From Ectocarpus siliculosus (taxonomy: Eukaryota > Sar > Phaeophyceae > Ectocarpales > Ectocarpaceae), in NCBI GenBank assembly GCA_000310025.1, contig FN648686.1, forward strand, positions 8,365-72,364: 64,000 nt of DNA, read 5' to 3'. The first letter of the stretch is position 1. Each line of letters opens with the position of its first letter. The notes beneath the pieces are model-generated. The model had not been told where the DNA came from. It searched no databases and saw nothing but the letters and a program-made list of their open reading frames with translations. Shown here piece after piece: positions 11,378 to 22,150 of the stretch. The translations under genes were made by a program, and so were the position numbers.

Positions 11378-12723
11378 AAGCTAGTTTGTCGATTTTTTGT
11401 ACTTAACTTGAGGCTTGTGTCGTTGCCTGCCCAAGTCCCAAGTCTTCCTCGCAAACAATGGCAGGTGTGTACACTCCGTTGAACTAGTCTACGATGGGGT
11501 GCCCACGTACTTGCCGACAATTCAAGTCCAGTGTGCATCCCTGGCGTATTGGACGATGGACAGGATTGAATACCCCTTTGGCAGTTAGGCTACAGCAGTA
11601 TAGTTGTGGGACGCTAATGCCGAGGTTACCATATGCAACGAAGTCGCACCGCGTCTGCCTGCGTATACTTTGGTACCGAGCTCTGCTGCTCTACTACGAT
11701 CATATAATAATACGATTGCGCGTGTCATTATGTAGGGATCAGACCGTTGCTTTGTTTGTGTCCACGCCGCCGGTCGGGAATCGCCCGAAATACGACGCGT
11801 AGCAGCAGCATATGCAGCTGCACAATGGGACGCACGCACATTGACAACACACGATACAACCAGCGGTAGTGCACACGAGCCTGAAGGACAGCCAAACGCA
11901 TACACACGTCATCGGACGCCTCGGGTCCGACTGTCGGACCCAGTTCCCTCCTGCCGGCTGCACAGAAAGCTATTTGTGCGACACCAACGCACCGAAAATT
12001 CGACGCCGTCGGCTCCAATTGGTGGTCGTCCTCCGTAGGACGATTTTTTTACATGTATCTTATTCCCACGCACATGCACCCCCAAAAACAGGGACAGCAG
12101 TGACACGTAAACAGGATGTTGACCAAGGGCGGCCAAACCATATCCATACGCACGCATGACCTATCGGGGGCGATTTTTTTAAGTGTGGTGCCTCTTGCTA
12201 CCAGCGTTGGCCAATGCAGCAAGCCCTGGACATCCACACCGCCGCAACAGCGGCGGCAGCTAGCAGCAGTTTTGATAGCTCTCGTCCACACCACCCCCGA
12301 ACAACACGCTCGGTCGTCCCCGCCCTGCTGCTGAACAGAAGTCCGCCGTTAACGTTAGCGGTGGCGAGTAGAGTGAGTTGTGGGCGTGTGCAGTGGCTTC
12401 ATCCATCGGCCGGCATATATATAAGCCTGTTGGTCTATCTCCCCGCCAAACATTTAGTTTTGACGCTTCGTGCAAAGTTGCTTGAATATCGGTTGGGCTC
12501 CTATATTTGGGCGTCGAGACACATCTGTGACGAACACCTAATTAGGAATTCTGTTGATGCCAGTGGGGTAAATTTGTCGAGGGCCTGACTGCGGGGTAGT
12601 GGTTACAGACGAAACCGTCGACAGTTGAAAACAAACTGGGAGAGAGTACAAAAGTAGTCAAACTTATGTCGTAAGTGCTGAGCAAGGCATACGAAGTGGG
12701 GTGTACTGAATGTGTGGCGGTTG
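11378..12723. other. No supportable gene; a TATA-like box
   Basis: No domain-bearing frame was recognised. TATATATAA at 12416-12424 on the plus strand is a good TATA-box match about 300 bp upstream of the gag-only element, but no transcript start can be shown from sequence. Frames such as 12214-12588 lack recognisable features. Confidence 0.4.
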
Positions 12724-12968
12724 TTTGTGGTACTTGGATATGAGTCCGATCTGTGCATCCTCTGTGGGGGATACGCGTATTGGAAGTATGGGTGTGAGGG
12801 TATGTGTGCGGTTGTGGCCCAACTGCGGGGCCCCCGGGAGCACACGGCGGTGTGCTCCCGGCACTTGCCTGAGGGGCTTGCGTGTCGATTACCAGCTTGC
12901 CTGAGGGGCTTGCGTGACGAATATATACGATACATGGTCCTTTTTTATCAGCTGTTCCTGGGATAACA
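12724..12968 (+). repeat. Possible 5' LTR with hairpin and 21-bp direct repeats
   Basis: The segment begins TGTTTGTGGTACTTGG and ends GGATAACA, a short TGTT/AACA inverted terminus. It contains a perfect 12-bp stem with a 4-base loop at 12834-12861 (CCGGGAGCACAC paired with GTGTGCTCCCGG). It also holds two exact copies of CTTGCCTGAGGGGCTTGCGTG-type sequence at 12864-12884 and 12896-12916. The LTR identity rests on the 15-base match at 17719-17733 beside a purine tract. Confidence 0.4.
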
Positions 12969-13060
12969 TAGTCCCCAGTCTCAACACCACAGACCGCTGA
13001 GGGCGGCAGTGCACTAACACGATATCGTGGAGCCTAGCTAGGCCAGGTGTTGGTACAGCG

Positions 13061-13486
13061 ATGACGGAAAGCGAGAGAGAGTTGTTGGAAGAAAGAACGA
13101 AGAAAGCGGAAGCCGAGAGTGCGGAGTTACGGAGGAAACTTGAGGAGGAAAGGGAGCGCAGTTCAGCGGGGAACGCTACGAGAGATAGGGTGGATGGCGC
13201 TGGGTACGCGTCGGGGTATTATAGGGGTGGAGCAGCCGGGGTGGCGGACACCTTTGGAGCCGGGGGAGCGGCTACTTCTTTTCGAGATGGTCCAGTGCAA
13301 CAGCAGTACAGGGACCGCAAGCCACCAGTGTACGACGGCAACTTCCCGCTCTTCAAGACGATATTCGAGGTCTTCCTCGCCGGCGAAGATCTTGGGCACA
13401 CACTCACTCCGCCGGCGAGTCCTGACCAACGCATCTGGCTCATACACACATCCAGGAAGGAGCGAGAACATCAGATTCCACAGTGA
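13061..13486 (+). CDS. Copia-type Gag, N-terminal part
   Basis: The frame starts with ATG at 13061. Residues 1-40 are a charged coiled-coil-like segment rich in E, K and R. A glycine-rich linker follows, and then at about residues 85-125 a block resembling the start of copia-type Gag, with PPVYDGNFPLFKTIFEVFL. The frame runs into a TGA at 13486, whereas the rest of the Gag fold continues one frame over. A frameshift or a short unrecognised intron near 13470-13490 therefore separates it from the next entry. Gag would form the particle shell of the retroelement. Confidence 0.6.
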   Translation: MTESERELLEERTKKAEAESAELRRKLEEERERSSAGNATRDRVDGAGYASGYYRGGAAGVADTFGAGGAATSFRDGPVQQQYRDRKPPVYDGNFPLFKTIFEVFLAGEDLGHTLTPPASPDQRIWLIHTSRKEREHQIPQ

Positions 13487-15645
13487 GAAGCGTGTGCGTG
13501 ATCACGAGCGTGCTTTCGATTACTTGAGGCGAGCCACGAAGGGGGCGAAATTTCAATCGACAATTCTTGCTGTAGGGAATGTGTCGGGGGCATGGGAGGC
13601 GGCCCAGGAGTTTTGTCTTCCGATGAGTAGCTCTGAAAAGGAGGCCCTGAAGTTGTCTCTCGCTAACATGAAGATGCAGATCGGCGAGGACCCGCAAGAC
13701 TACTTTCTGAGGTTTAACAAAGTGCTGAATACGCTTCGCGCTGTCAACGGTTATGAAATCCCGGAAAGTGAGGTCCTTGTGACTTTACGTAGAAGCCTCT
13801 CGGCAGACTACGAACAGGTCAAGATCGTGCTCATGCATGATCACACGCTCACACGCAGAAGCTTAGAGATTCTTGTGCGTAGCCACCACGTTGAGAAAAA
13901 TCTCGGTGATCGTGCGCAGCGGACGGCCGCGCCGGCTAGCGATCCGCACGCTCTCCGTTTCGGCGGAAATTCACGGCCCAACGGTAATGGCGGCGGCGGC
14001 GGTGGCGGCGGCGGCGGCGGTGGTGGTCCGCAGCGGAGGACCGGTGGGTTTTCCCAAGGCAGACAACAGGGTAGAGATGGACAGCAGCAGCCGGGGTGGG
14101 GAGGGGGAGCTCAAGGAGAGTACAACGGGGGATATCGCCCGCAGCTGCAGCAGCCGCAACAGTCGTTTCATCAGCAGGCGCCGCAGCAGCAGTATCAACG
14201 GAGATTCCCTCAGCATTTTCCGCAGCAGTCGTTTCAGCAGCAGCAGCCCCAGCAGCAGCAGCAGCCCCAGGAGTTCACTCCCGCAATGGCGATGGGATTC
14301 GTTCCGGGTGGTCCCAGGGACCCTGGGCGGAACGCAGCGTGGCCGCAGGAGGCGTCCCCCACTCCCCCGGGATCACCGATGTGCGCCGTGCCCATGTGTG
14401 GTCGCTGCGGTCATGTCGGGCACACGGCCATCATCTGCCAGGCTCCTCCGCGATTTTATGGTAGGTGTTCTATTTGTGGTGAATCCGGCCACACGGCGCG
14501 CAACTGCAAATTTAACACATCCAACAATCTGCAGCAGCCGCCGCGCCAAAACGCGGCGGCCAACACGTCTCAGGTACCCCACCTCAACGCTGTAATGCCC
14601 CCACCTTACCAGCCTTTCGCGCAGCAGCCTTTCCCCCAGCACTCCCATCTCAACAGCGCGGAGCCGGGGTATTCGGCAAGTTGTGTAGACGGGTCGATAG
14701 CGCACCATTGGCCCGTGTCGGCGCCTCTTCCGCAGCAACACCTTGCCGTGGTACATCAGGATGCTTCCAGCGGAGGTGTGCAGCCATGGCAGGGTTCCGG
14801 CAGCAGCGGCTATGGTGGTGTGCCCCAGCAGCAGGAGCCGCAGCAGCAGCTGCAACAGCAGGAGGGCCGCGCGTGGGGGGATGCTTCCGGCGTGGATACA
14901 CAAGTCAGTGGCGGTGAGGGTGAATGCGTTGATGGAGTAGGGGGGGATGGTCATGCCGGTTCGTACGGCACCGTAGAGCCGGTAGGTTCCCCCCCCGATC
15001 GTAATGCTCTTCACGTTTTCTGCCAACACCGTCACCCTGTAGCGTATCCGCCGGCCCCTGTCCCCACTTTGCTGTCGGCGTCTGGGCGTACCGACTGGTG
15101 GGTTGGTCATAGTGCCGCGTCTACCCACCGCACTAGCAGCACCGACTTCGTGTCGTCCCCGGCCGCCGCGATGGCCCCGGGCACCTCGACGGACGTAGCA
15201 GCGGTGGCGTCGGCGACGGCGACGGGGGGGGCGGCAGCGGCGGCAGCAGAAGCGTCGTCCCCGGTCGCCGCGATGGCCCCGGGCACCTCGACGGACGTAG
15301 CAGCGGTGGCGTCGGCGACGGCGACGGGGGGAGCGGCAGCAGCGGCAGCAGCAGCGTCGTCCCCGGTCGCCGCGATGGCCCCGGGCACCTCGACGGACGT
15401 AGCAGCGGTGGCAGCGGCGTCGGCGGCGGGGGGGGCGGCAGCGGCGGCAGCAGCAGCGTCGTCCCCGGTCGCCGCGATGGCCCCGGGGACCCTGCCCTGC
15501 AGCAGCAGCGGAGACGACGGCATCTGCGGTTTCGAGAGGGGCGCGTCGTACCCTTTTGACCCTGGAGGATTTTATACGCTGGAGGTGCGTGTGGATGGAG
15601 AGGAGAAGTATGGTGGAGAGACGGATGACCGGAGCAGCGGCGGCC

Positions 15646-15690
<45 letters not shown>

Positions 15691-15824
15691 GCCGCAGCGG
15701 CGGCGGTAGCAACATCGGTGACGGGGGTAACGGCAGCGGCGACAGCAGCAGCGGCGTCCCCGGTCGCCGCGTTGGCGTCGGGTGTCCAGACGGCCCCAAG
15801 GGCGGCGACGAGGGGTTGCATTAA
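13482..15824 (+). CDS. Copia-type Gag, main part with two zinc knuckles and low-complexity tail
   Basis: This is the useful part of a long open frame. It contains a UBN2/copia Gag-like helical region with MKMQIGEDPQDYFLRFNKVL and LRRSLSADYEQVKIVL, then a Gly run and a Gln-rich tract. Two CCHC knuckles follow at about 14397-14440 (CGRCGHVGHTAIIC) and 14467-14508 (CSICGESGHTARNC), which would bind RNA. After these come a second Gln-rich tract, three and a part copies of a 34-residue Ala-rich repeat (15152-15490), a Ser run encoded by (AGC)n, and a Gly/Ser tail ending with TAA at 15824. The length far exceeds a usual copia Gag because of the tails. No protease or polymerase motif is present. The upstream part lies in another frame. 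Confidence 0.65.
15152..15490 (+). repeat. 102-bp in-frame tandem repeat (3.3 copies)
   Basis: Units start at 15152, 15254, 15356 and 15458 with a constant 102-bp period. They encode an alanine-rich 34-residue unit containing MAPGTSTDVAAV. The last copy is partial. Purine-pyrimidine bias and GC content are very high, so slippage or unequal exchange could account for it. It is followed at 15646-15690 by an (AGC)n microsatellite encoding a serine run. Confidence 0.95.
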
Positions 15825-17710
15825 ACCTGGAGTGGAGCCCCGACGCACCCTTTTGATCCCGGGAAGACTGAGGAGGAAGTGAGCTGCAGCAGCAGCAGCA
15901 GCAGCAGCAGCGAGGAAAGCGGCGGTGATGGGAACGGGGGTGAGGGGTTAGATGAAACCTGGAGTGGAGGACCGACGCACCCCTTCGACCCCGGTAAGAC
16001 ATCTTCGCGTGGCGCGAGGAGACGGGGGGCGGTACCAGGGGTGGCGTACCCCTTCGATAGGGGCAGGAACGGGAGTGGCAGCTCCAACGGCGGCAACGGC
16101 GGCCGCCCCGACGGGAGTGGTGGCTTCGGCCAGAGCTCCGGCCGCGACACCGGCGGCAGCAGGAGCAGCGACGAGAGTGGTGGCTTCGGCCAGAGCTCCG
16201 ACGGCAGCAGAAGACGGCAGCGGCGGTTTTGGCCAGAGCCCCGTCGGCGGCAGCGGCGACAACGGCGGCGGTGGTAGAGGCGGCAGCAGCGACGTTACCG
16301 GCAGCCGTGTTGGCTCTGGAACTCATGACGGTCGTGGCGGCGGGGGAACGACATCGGCGGCGATGGCAGCGGCGGCCTCACTTTGTTCCAGCCAAGTGGG
16401 AAATCATGTGAAACGTTTCCGACTTTGTTCGGTTTTGTGAGCAGGCATGGACGTTTTAGATCGCCATTTGGCTTCGTATTATTATTAAGTTTTTGTTCTG
16501 TTTTTCCTTGCAAGCGCACCGTGCACTTTGATGCAGAAAGACGTGTGCCACGGCGTGTGCGATTTTTTTTTTTTTTCTCTGTACTTGGTTTCATGATAAT
16601 AAATGTTCGCTGCGACAAGATAAGCATTGCCACAACCTGTGGAATAGGAAGCAGCAGGTGGGTTTTTATTTATTTTTTTCCTTGGTTCTTCGTATGTTTT
16701 CAGTCGCGTTTTACCTTGCAGCTGAATGCTTCATATTATTTCCCTATTCTTTGGCGGGAGTACGTTCAGTCGCGTTTTGCGCTTAGGGTGTTTCGATACT
16801 TTTGGTTTTTTTTTTTTATGTTAGGTCCTGAGTTAAGCGGTCGCTCTCTGCGGTGTGTTTTTGGCCGCGCGCAAGAAATGGGATGATAGCGCGTTGCTTG
16901 ACGTGCGTGAAGGCATGTGGCTCAGGGAGCAGGGTAGCTTTTGGAGTTCCAGTTGCAAATACAGTTTTCATACGGTACGAACTTTCCGGAGTTTGATGCC
17001 ATGAGTGTAACGTGTTTTCATGTTTTGCTGCTCTTGCATCGAAAATCATGGGGGGGGATGTCATGTATGACCATGATTCTAGAGGGCGTGAGCAGCAATC
17101 GAATTGGTTCGTTTTCTGGCCTTGTCTATTTGTGTTTTAGGTGAACGGCAAAGCAGGGGGGACTGTTGACATCGAGATATTAGCTCGGGGTGAATTTTGG
17201 GAGCTGACAACAGGGGGGCTGTTTGCGTGGATGCTTGCTTATATTTTCTATCGTTTCTTGGACAACAGCGACGGTACCGATTAGCGGGTGCGCGCTGTTT
17301 AGGATTTGGTATTGGAGGAAGGGTTTGACATGTTTTGACGATTAATGGTTGGGGCCATTGTGCTTTCCGAATTCTCGTTTTGATTGGTCAAGAAGTTGAG
17401 TTTTTGTTTTGTTTGAGGATTTGGTGTCAACTCTTTTGGAAGTTGTTTTTTCCAGAAATGTCCGTTTTCGTTCCGACGCCTTTCTGATGTAGCACAAATT
17501 TTTGTTGGATACTTTTCTGAGGATGATTCTTTTGTGTCAACGGTTTGAGATTATTTCCAGAGACGAACGCTTTGGATTCGTGAATAAACTGATGGAGACG
17601 CTTTGTGTTGGATGCGTAGCCAGTTTTGTTGAATAAGTTTTCTCAAGGGGTGTTTTTCTATGGTTGCTGATTGCGTTTTTGCATTGGTTGCAAGATCGTA
17701 CATCGTATCA
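15825..17710 (+). other. Low-complexity tail and T-rich noncoding region of the gag-only element
   Basis: From 15825 to about 16440 the AGC/GGC-rich sequence continues with repeated blocks encoding (T/S/A)-(H/Y)-P-F-D-P-G in shifting frames. This suggests that indels broke a longer tail. From 16440 to 17700 the sequence is T-rich, without a domain-bearing frame. Two further purine-tract-plus-TGTT motifs occur, AGCAGGGGGGACTGTTG near 17153 and ACAGGGGGGCTGTTT near 17210, besides the one at 17711. Confidence 0.5.
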
Positions 17711-17733
17711 AGTAGGGGGGCTGTTTGTGGTAC
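17711..17733 (+). promoter_or_regulatory. Polypurine-tract-like site and start of truncated 3' LTR
   Basis: AAGTAGGGGGG is followed by C and TGTTTGTGGTACTTG, the layout expected at a retroelement polypurine tract/3' LTR junction. The downstream sequence does not continue to match the proposed 5' LTR, so the LTR would be truncated here. Confidence 0.4.
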
Positions 17734-18969
17734 TTGCGGTGTTTCAATTCAAACTACATTCTGAAAGAGGAGAGTGTCGTATACAGAATTATATCACAGC
17801 AGGAAAATAATGACAGAGTACGGTTCGAGGGGTCACGTAAATAAATTGTTGTAATTAAGTACCGGCGGTGCCCGCGAACAGGGCAAACAATCGAGGTCCG
17901 GTGGGAGGCAACCTGCGCCAGCCGCGCCCGTGTAGTTAGTGGTCTCCCTTTGTAGAGGCGAGGCTTTTTACCCCGCGGCACTGCGAGGGGTCGAGGTTCA
18001 GGTGGAGTTGATAAACAGAAACGTACCTCCACACTACTATTGTATGGCACCCGACATTAAACGAACCTGGGACAGGTGCCCAGCTTTCTGTCGACACCAT
18101 ACACCCCCACATTAACTACACATTTCGGGGCAGGGAAACGGGAACAGTAGTTCGGAATTATGGTCTGATTGGCCAGCGGCACAAGATAACTTTAATGGAA
18201 ACACGATTTGACATGCACGTCCCTGGGCTGAGGTGGCCATGCCACCCCATAATTATGATCCACTTAATCCATGATAACTAGCCAACAGACCGTAGGGAAC
18301 TTGGAACTTGGAACGCGGGCTCTTCGTTGGCCATCCAGTACGTCGCGGCATGTGCATGATCACTCTCGGGCATGTGGCTGTACTGCAGTATCTAAGTTCA
18401 ACCCGAGTAGGCATTGCCACTATAACCATGTGTTTGTCTGACAACGAAAAGGGGTACGGGTGCTCGTATAGACGTTTTCTTGGAGGACACAAGGCGCCGA
18501 GTAGACGGCAAGCCGCCGAAGACCGCAAATAAAAAAGCAAGCCTTCTAAAGCACTCACAAGGGAGAGGATTGCACGACGAACAACCCTGTTCTAGCCGAT
18601 ACCTATCACATGGGTTTGATGTACGCTCCCCAACAGCTCAATTGGAAACCTACACCACCCCTCCTTCCTCTACCCCCCACTAATCTTTGTGCGTCGAATT
18701 GTTGTATCTGTTGCCTTTGAGTGCCTGCGAGCCCCGTGCGCGTGCGCTCAACTGTTCCGTGTTCCCTGGGTTTGTGGTGTATGTGAAGCCACAATACATC
18801 GAACTTGGGACAGGGACTTCCGAGCTCCCGGTCCCGTATGTCCCCTGCCTCCCAAAGTGAAGACCCGCCCTAACACACATACACACCCATACACACACGC
18901 GCACAACTACATAGATACAGACATACACCATACCCTGACCCGACACCAACCCCCATCCGTTCCTCTCAG
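17734..18969. other. No supportable gene; CA-rich microsatellite
   Basis: There are only short frames. An imperfect (CA)n tract lies at about 18873-18905. The pyrimidine-rich sequence just before 18970 probably belongs to a splice acceptor. Confidence 0.45.
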
Positions 18970-19207
18970 GATGGAGTCTGGACGTACAATGCCCAAAGGT
19001 TACGCGCGAAGCTTGCGTCGATTCCTACGCAGGGTATGGACATGGGCGAGGTCACTGCCAACGTGAAAAAAGTATGCCGCGAGGAAGGGGTTCACGTGGC
19101 CACCAGTGATTCCAGGAAGGGCAAGGATGGTCGTTGGGTGTCTCGGGAGCTAAAGTGTAAGCTCGGTATGCGCAATCGACAGAATGACCACAAGGCAAAG
19201 GATGGAG
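18970..19207 (+). CDS. Exon candidate, basic protein of unknown function
   Basis: A 238-bp open segment is framed by a pyrimidine-rich acceptor (CCTCTCAG) and a good donor (GGAG followed by GTGAGG). The encoded segment is lysine/arginine-rich and helical-looking, with AQRLRAKLASIPTQGMDMGE and RELKCKLGMRNRQNDHKAK. It would fit a nucleic-acid-binding or transposon-derived protein, but no family is recognised and neighbouring exons are not identified. Confidence 0.35.
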
Positions 19208-22150
19208 GTGAGGGCATCAACCGCCAAGGGGAACACACGTATTAGTTCTTGGGATTGCTGCTGTGCATAGTGTTCGTCTGTTATGCCGTTGTCGTGCACT
19301 AGTTAGGGGAGCATAGGAAAATAGTGTGAGTGGTGTCCACGGGTTGGTAGGGCATCTCAGCCTGGGATAACAAGGCAAAGCGGGGAACATGATGCCTTTT
19401 CGTTCATGCTCTGGGTTGGGACATGTACCGGCCCTGCGTACCAAGAAACGAGCGGGCATTGAGTTCTCCACCGCGTGCTGCCCGACCCTATCGAAGTAGC
19501 TGGCGTTGTTATTGTGTGCGGCCCCTCTGACACGATCCTCCGCGCGCGTCTTGCCCCGCGCACAAATGCCATTATCAGGTAAAACTGTCCCCAAGATCCT
19601 GAGAAAATCGCAACGAATAGGCTGTCCATTCAAGGTGGCCGTGATGTTTGTTTCATCTGTTAGGCCGTTGACGTAGGGTTGGCCAAAGCCTGACTTCGTG
19701 AGGCTGGCCCGCGCATTTTCCACCAGCGAGTTAGGTGGACGGAAAGCACTTGTAGGCAGTGACTAGCCGTCGAGGGCAAGTAGTGTGCCTCGGTGCGCGC
19801 GTTAGAAACAACGGCGTACAGTGGAGTCACCCATTTCACCGTGGATGCGTATAATCAGGTGGCGATCCGATGGCCCACCAAACGCAAAGCAAGAGAACAT
19901 CCCTACCTGTCCGAGAGGGCCACTACACTGACCCACAACCACACGGTTACCAAGGATGTCGACACAATACGGCAACCTAAGCGGAAGGAGTCTTCGGACT
20001 CTCTTGTGATGGCCAATCCCTACAAGCTCCGAGGTGACAGTTACGTCCGGGTGTGCATTAGGAGTATCCGCCAGCGCGTGAAAAGTATGTGGCACCGGAT
20101 TGCACAGGCAGGATACATACCGTGGTCTGGGGTCGGGTCGGATGTGTATGATGTCGATCCTCCACTGCTGACTGCTGTAAAGTTACACTGCATTTGTACT
20201 CGCGTACATTGTCCTCGGTTGGCGCCAGGGTCTACTAAAATTGCTCAAGGGCGTTCCTCGCGCAACACGGGGTACAGGCGTCATAGGCAGCCTTCCCGCT
20301 CTAGGGTTGGGGTGTACGTGTTCGACGGCAGAAGTACTGAGAATAGTGAGTGTACGACGAACTGGCATGTGCGTGCGACACGCGCTGACGAAATATCACA
20401 CCCACGCGTCATTCTTGCAGAGTCGGAAGCGAAACCTCCGGGACACGAGACCAGGGACGACAGGCGAGACCGGACAGAAGGGCTACGAGCAACGGCGTTT
20501 GACCCTCAGAAGGTTAGGGCAAACACGAGTGAGATGTATACCGTGCGGGAAGGGTCACAAAGGTTCCGCTTCTGTCGCTGAATTTCACAAGACCTATATT
20601 CGATTTTGACCCAACATTTCGTGACTCCAAACATGTGACTACGCAAACATTACCTTACAAAGAAATGATTCATATATAGTGACCCCACGCTTGGTGGTTC
20701 ATGTTATTTTAGAGTGGGTGATGACCGGCCTCTTCTCGAAAAGCAACTTATTTATCTCCGGGATAGGTTTCTCGACATTCCGTTCACATATTATGGTGTG
20801 GGTTGGAAGAGGTGAACCTCGTGTCCGTTTCTGACAAGGCGTCCGTTGGTGTATGTCTAATTCGTAGTTCGTAGGGGCAGCGAATGCGAACACCCCAATC
20901 CCCCCACTTGTCGTAACTCGAGCCGCACGCCCACGGTTGGCTAAGAACATGCAACATGGTCGACGAATTAGGACACACCTTAGTGAGCAGCAACCAAGCA
21001 CCCAATACCCACTAAGAAGCACGGCGCTGGAAGTGAGTATCATATAGATAGCCGAAACGAAGGAATCAGCGCGTTGAAGGTCTTCGTGCCGTTGCTGTAG
21101 TCCTTCTACTGTTGCAGTGTTTGCTATTTGTGGTTGGAAAGGAATCTCCAGCACCAACAGCAGCAGTTGAAGACGAGAACACCACGCACTATATCGTTTT
21201 GGACCAAGAACGGACTGAACGCGGCTTCTGCCGCTTGTCCGTCTCCACATTAGACCTGGACGCGAGTCTAGCAGGGCTTGCGAGCGTTCTCTGTGATGTT
21301 ACTTCTCCCGCGGTGCGCCTGCCCGAGCCTGCCCGACCCTTGTGTCCAATTTTTACGATCCGCGAAAGCAGCAAGCCCCAACAAAAAAAATGCTATCTAC
21401 TTTCACGGATCGGGGGGGAAACGCCTCCATGTATTTGCAAGATAGCACGATTCCGTTATAATTTCCGTGCTGTATTGGTCGTTAATAATAGGCCTTACTT
21501 CCGTGGCACGACACGTTTATGTTCAGGATATATCTGTAGAGATGACCCTTCCTTTTGTGACCCGGGTGGCAACAAAGAGGAGGGCTTCAGTTGAGGCCGA
21601 CCCCACCCGAGGGCTGTAGACAACGAAAACACTAAACAGGTGATACTTAACCCATGCTACTATTCGCGGAGTTGTAGTTCAAATAACGCCAAGTACCGGC
21701 GTGTGGGAATAGGCGCTGTTGGTGTCACTCGTAGTAATTGCGCGTGCGACAGCGGCGCTAGGAGGTTCGCGCCTATGTTCGGAAAGCAAAGAGATACCCG
21801 AAGTCGAAGCAAACGCCAGTGGTGTGTATCGCCCGTGCATGGGGTCGCCATGTTTCACGATACGCGAACTCTGGGTGTTGTCGGTTCGAACTCCCAACCC
21901 CATGCCAACATGGGTGTCTGGGCAGCACAGCAGACTAGGCAGCAGGTAAGGTGTTGGCGTAGCCGCTGGGGAACGCTGCCCACTACGTGTAGTTCTGCCC
22001 TCTGATTCTGAAGTATCGGAATGGTTCGCCAATTTTGTCGCCACAACAGTCTTGCTGTCGCGACTGGCGGAATCCAAGCACTAGACGCACGTATCCACGT
22101 CACGGGCCCCACAACTGAACTCCTCCTGCATTTTATCCCCCGATTCAGAG
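19208..22150. other. Unassigned region with long but unrecognised frames
   Basis: Open frames of 160-262 codons occur on both strands (19793-20581 plus, 19217-19723 minus, 20699-21250 minus, 21112-21594 plus). None shows a domain, repeat or splice-supported edge. Some may be exons of unknown genes. An upstream exon of the 22151-23508 gene probably lies here. Confidence 0.35.

Larger units (their letters stand above)
12724..17733 (+). mobile_element. Candidate gag-only (TR-GAG-like) copia-type LTR element
   Basis: A Gag region (13061-15824) of copia/UBN2 type is preceded by a possible 5' LTR at 12724-12968 (TGTT...AACA). It is followed, after a long T-rich noncoding tail, by a purine tract AAGTAGGGGGG and TGTTTGTGGTACTTG at 17711-17733. 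That 15-base string also starts the proposed 5' LTR. The 3' LTR appears cut off after about 16 bases, since the following sequence differs. No protease, integrase or reverse transcriptase was seen, so the element would be non-autonomous. Alternatively this is a host gene derived from gag and the LTR match is fortuitous. Confidence 0.5.

Noticed and set aside
15640-15700. CRISPR-like array
   Set aside because: A pure trinucleotide microsatellite with no spacers; no cas genes anywhere in the window.
14373-15848. 491-codon minus-strand frame opposite the gag-only element
   Set aside because: It is Ala/Arg-rich because it mirrors GC-rich low-complexity codons of the plus-strand Gag tail; no domain. 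The same holds for the frame at 15133-16326.
19793-20581. 262-codon plus-strand ORF as a gene
   Set aside because: No domain, no repeat, no splice-supported edges and several equally open frames nearby; kept only as unassigned.
21880-21910. B-box-like GGTTCGAACTCCC as part of a tRNA
   Set aside because: No A-box at the right distance and no foldable stems.
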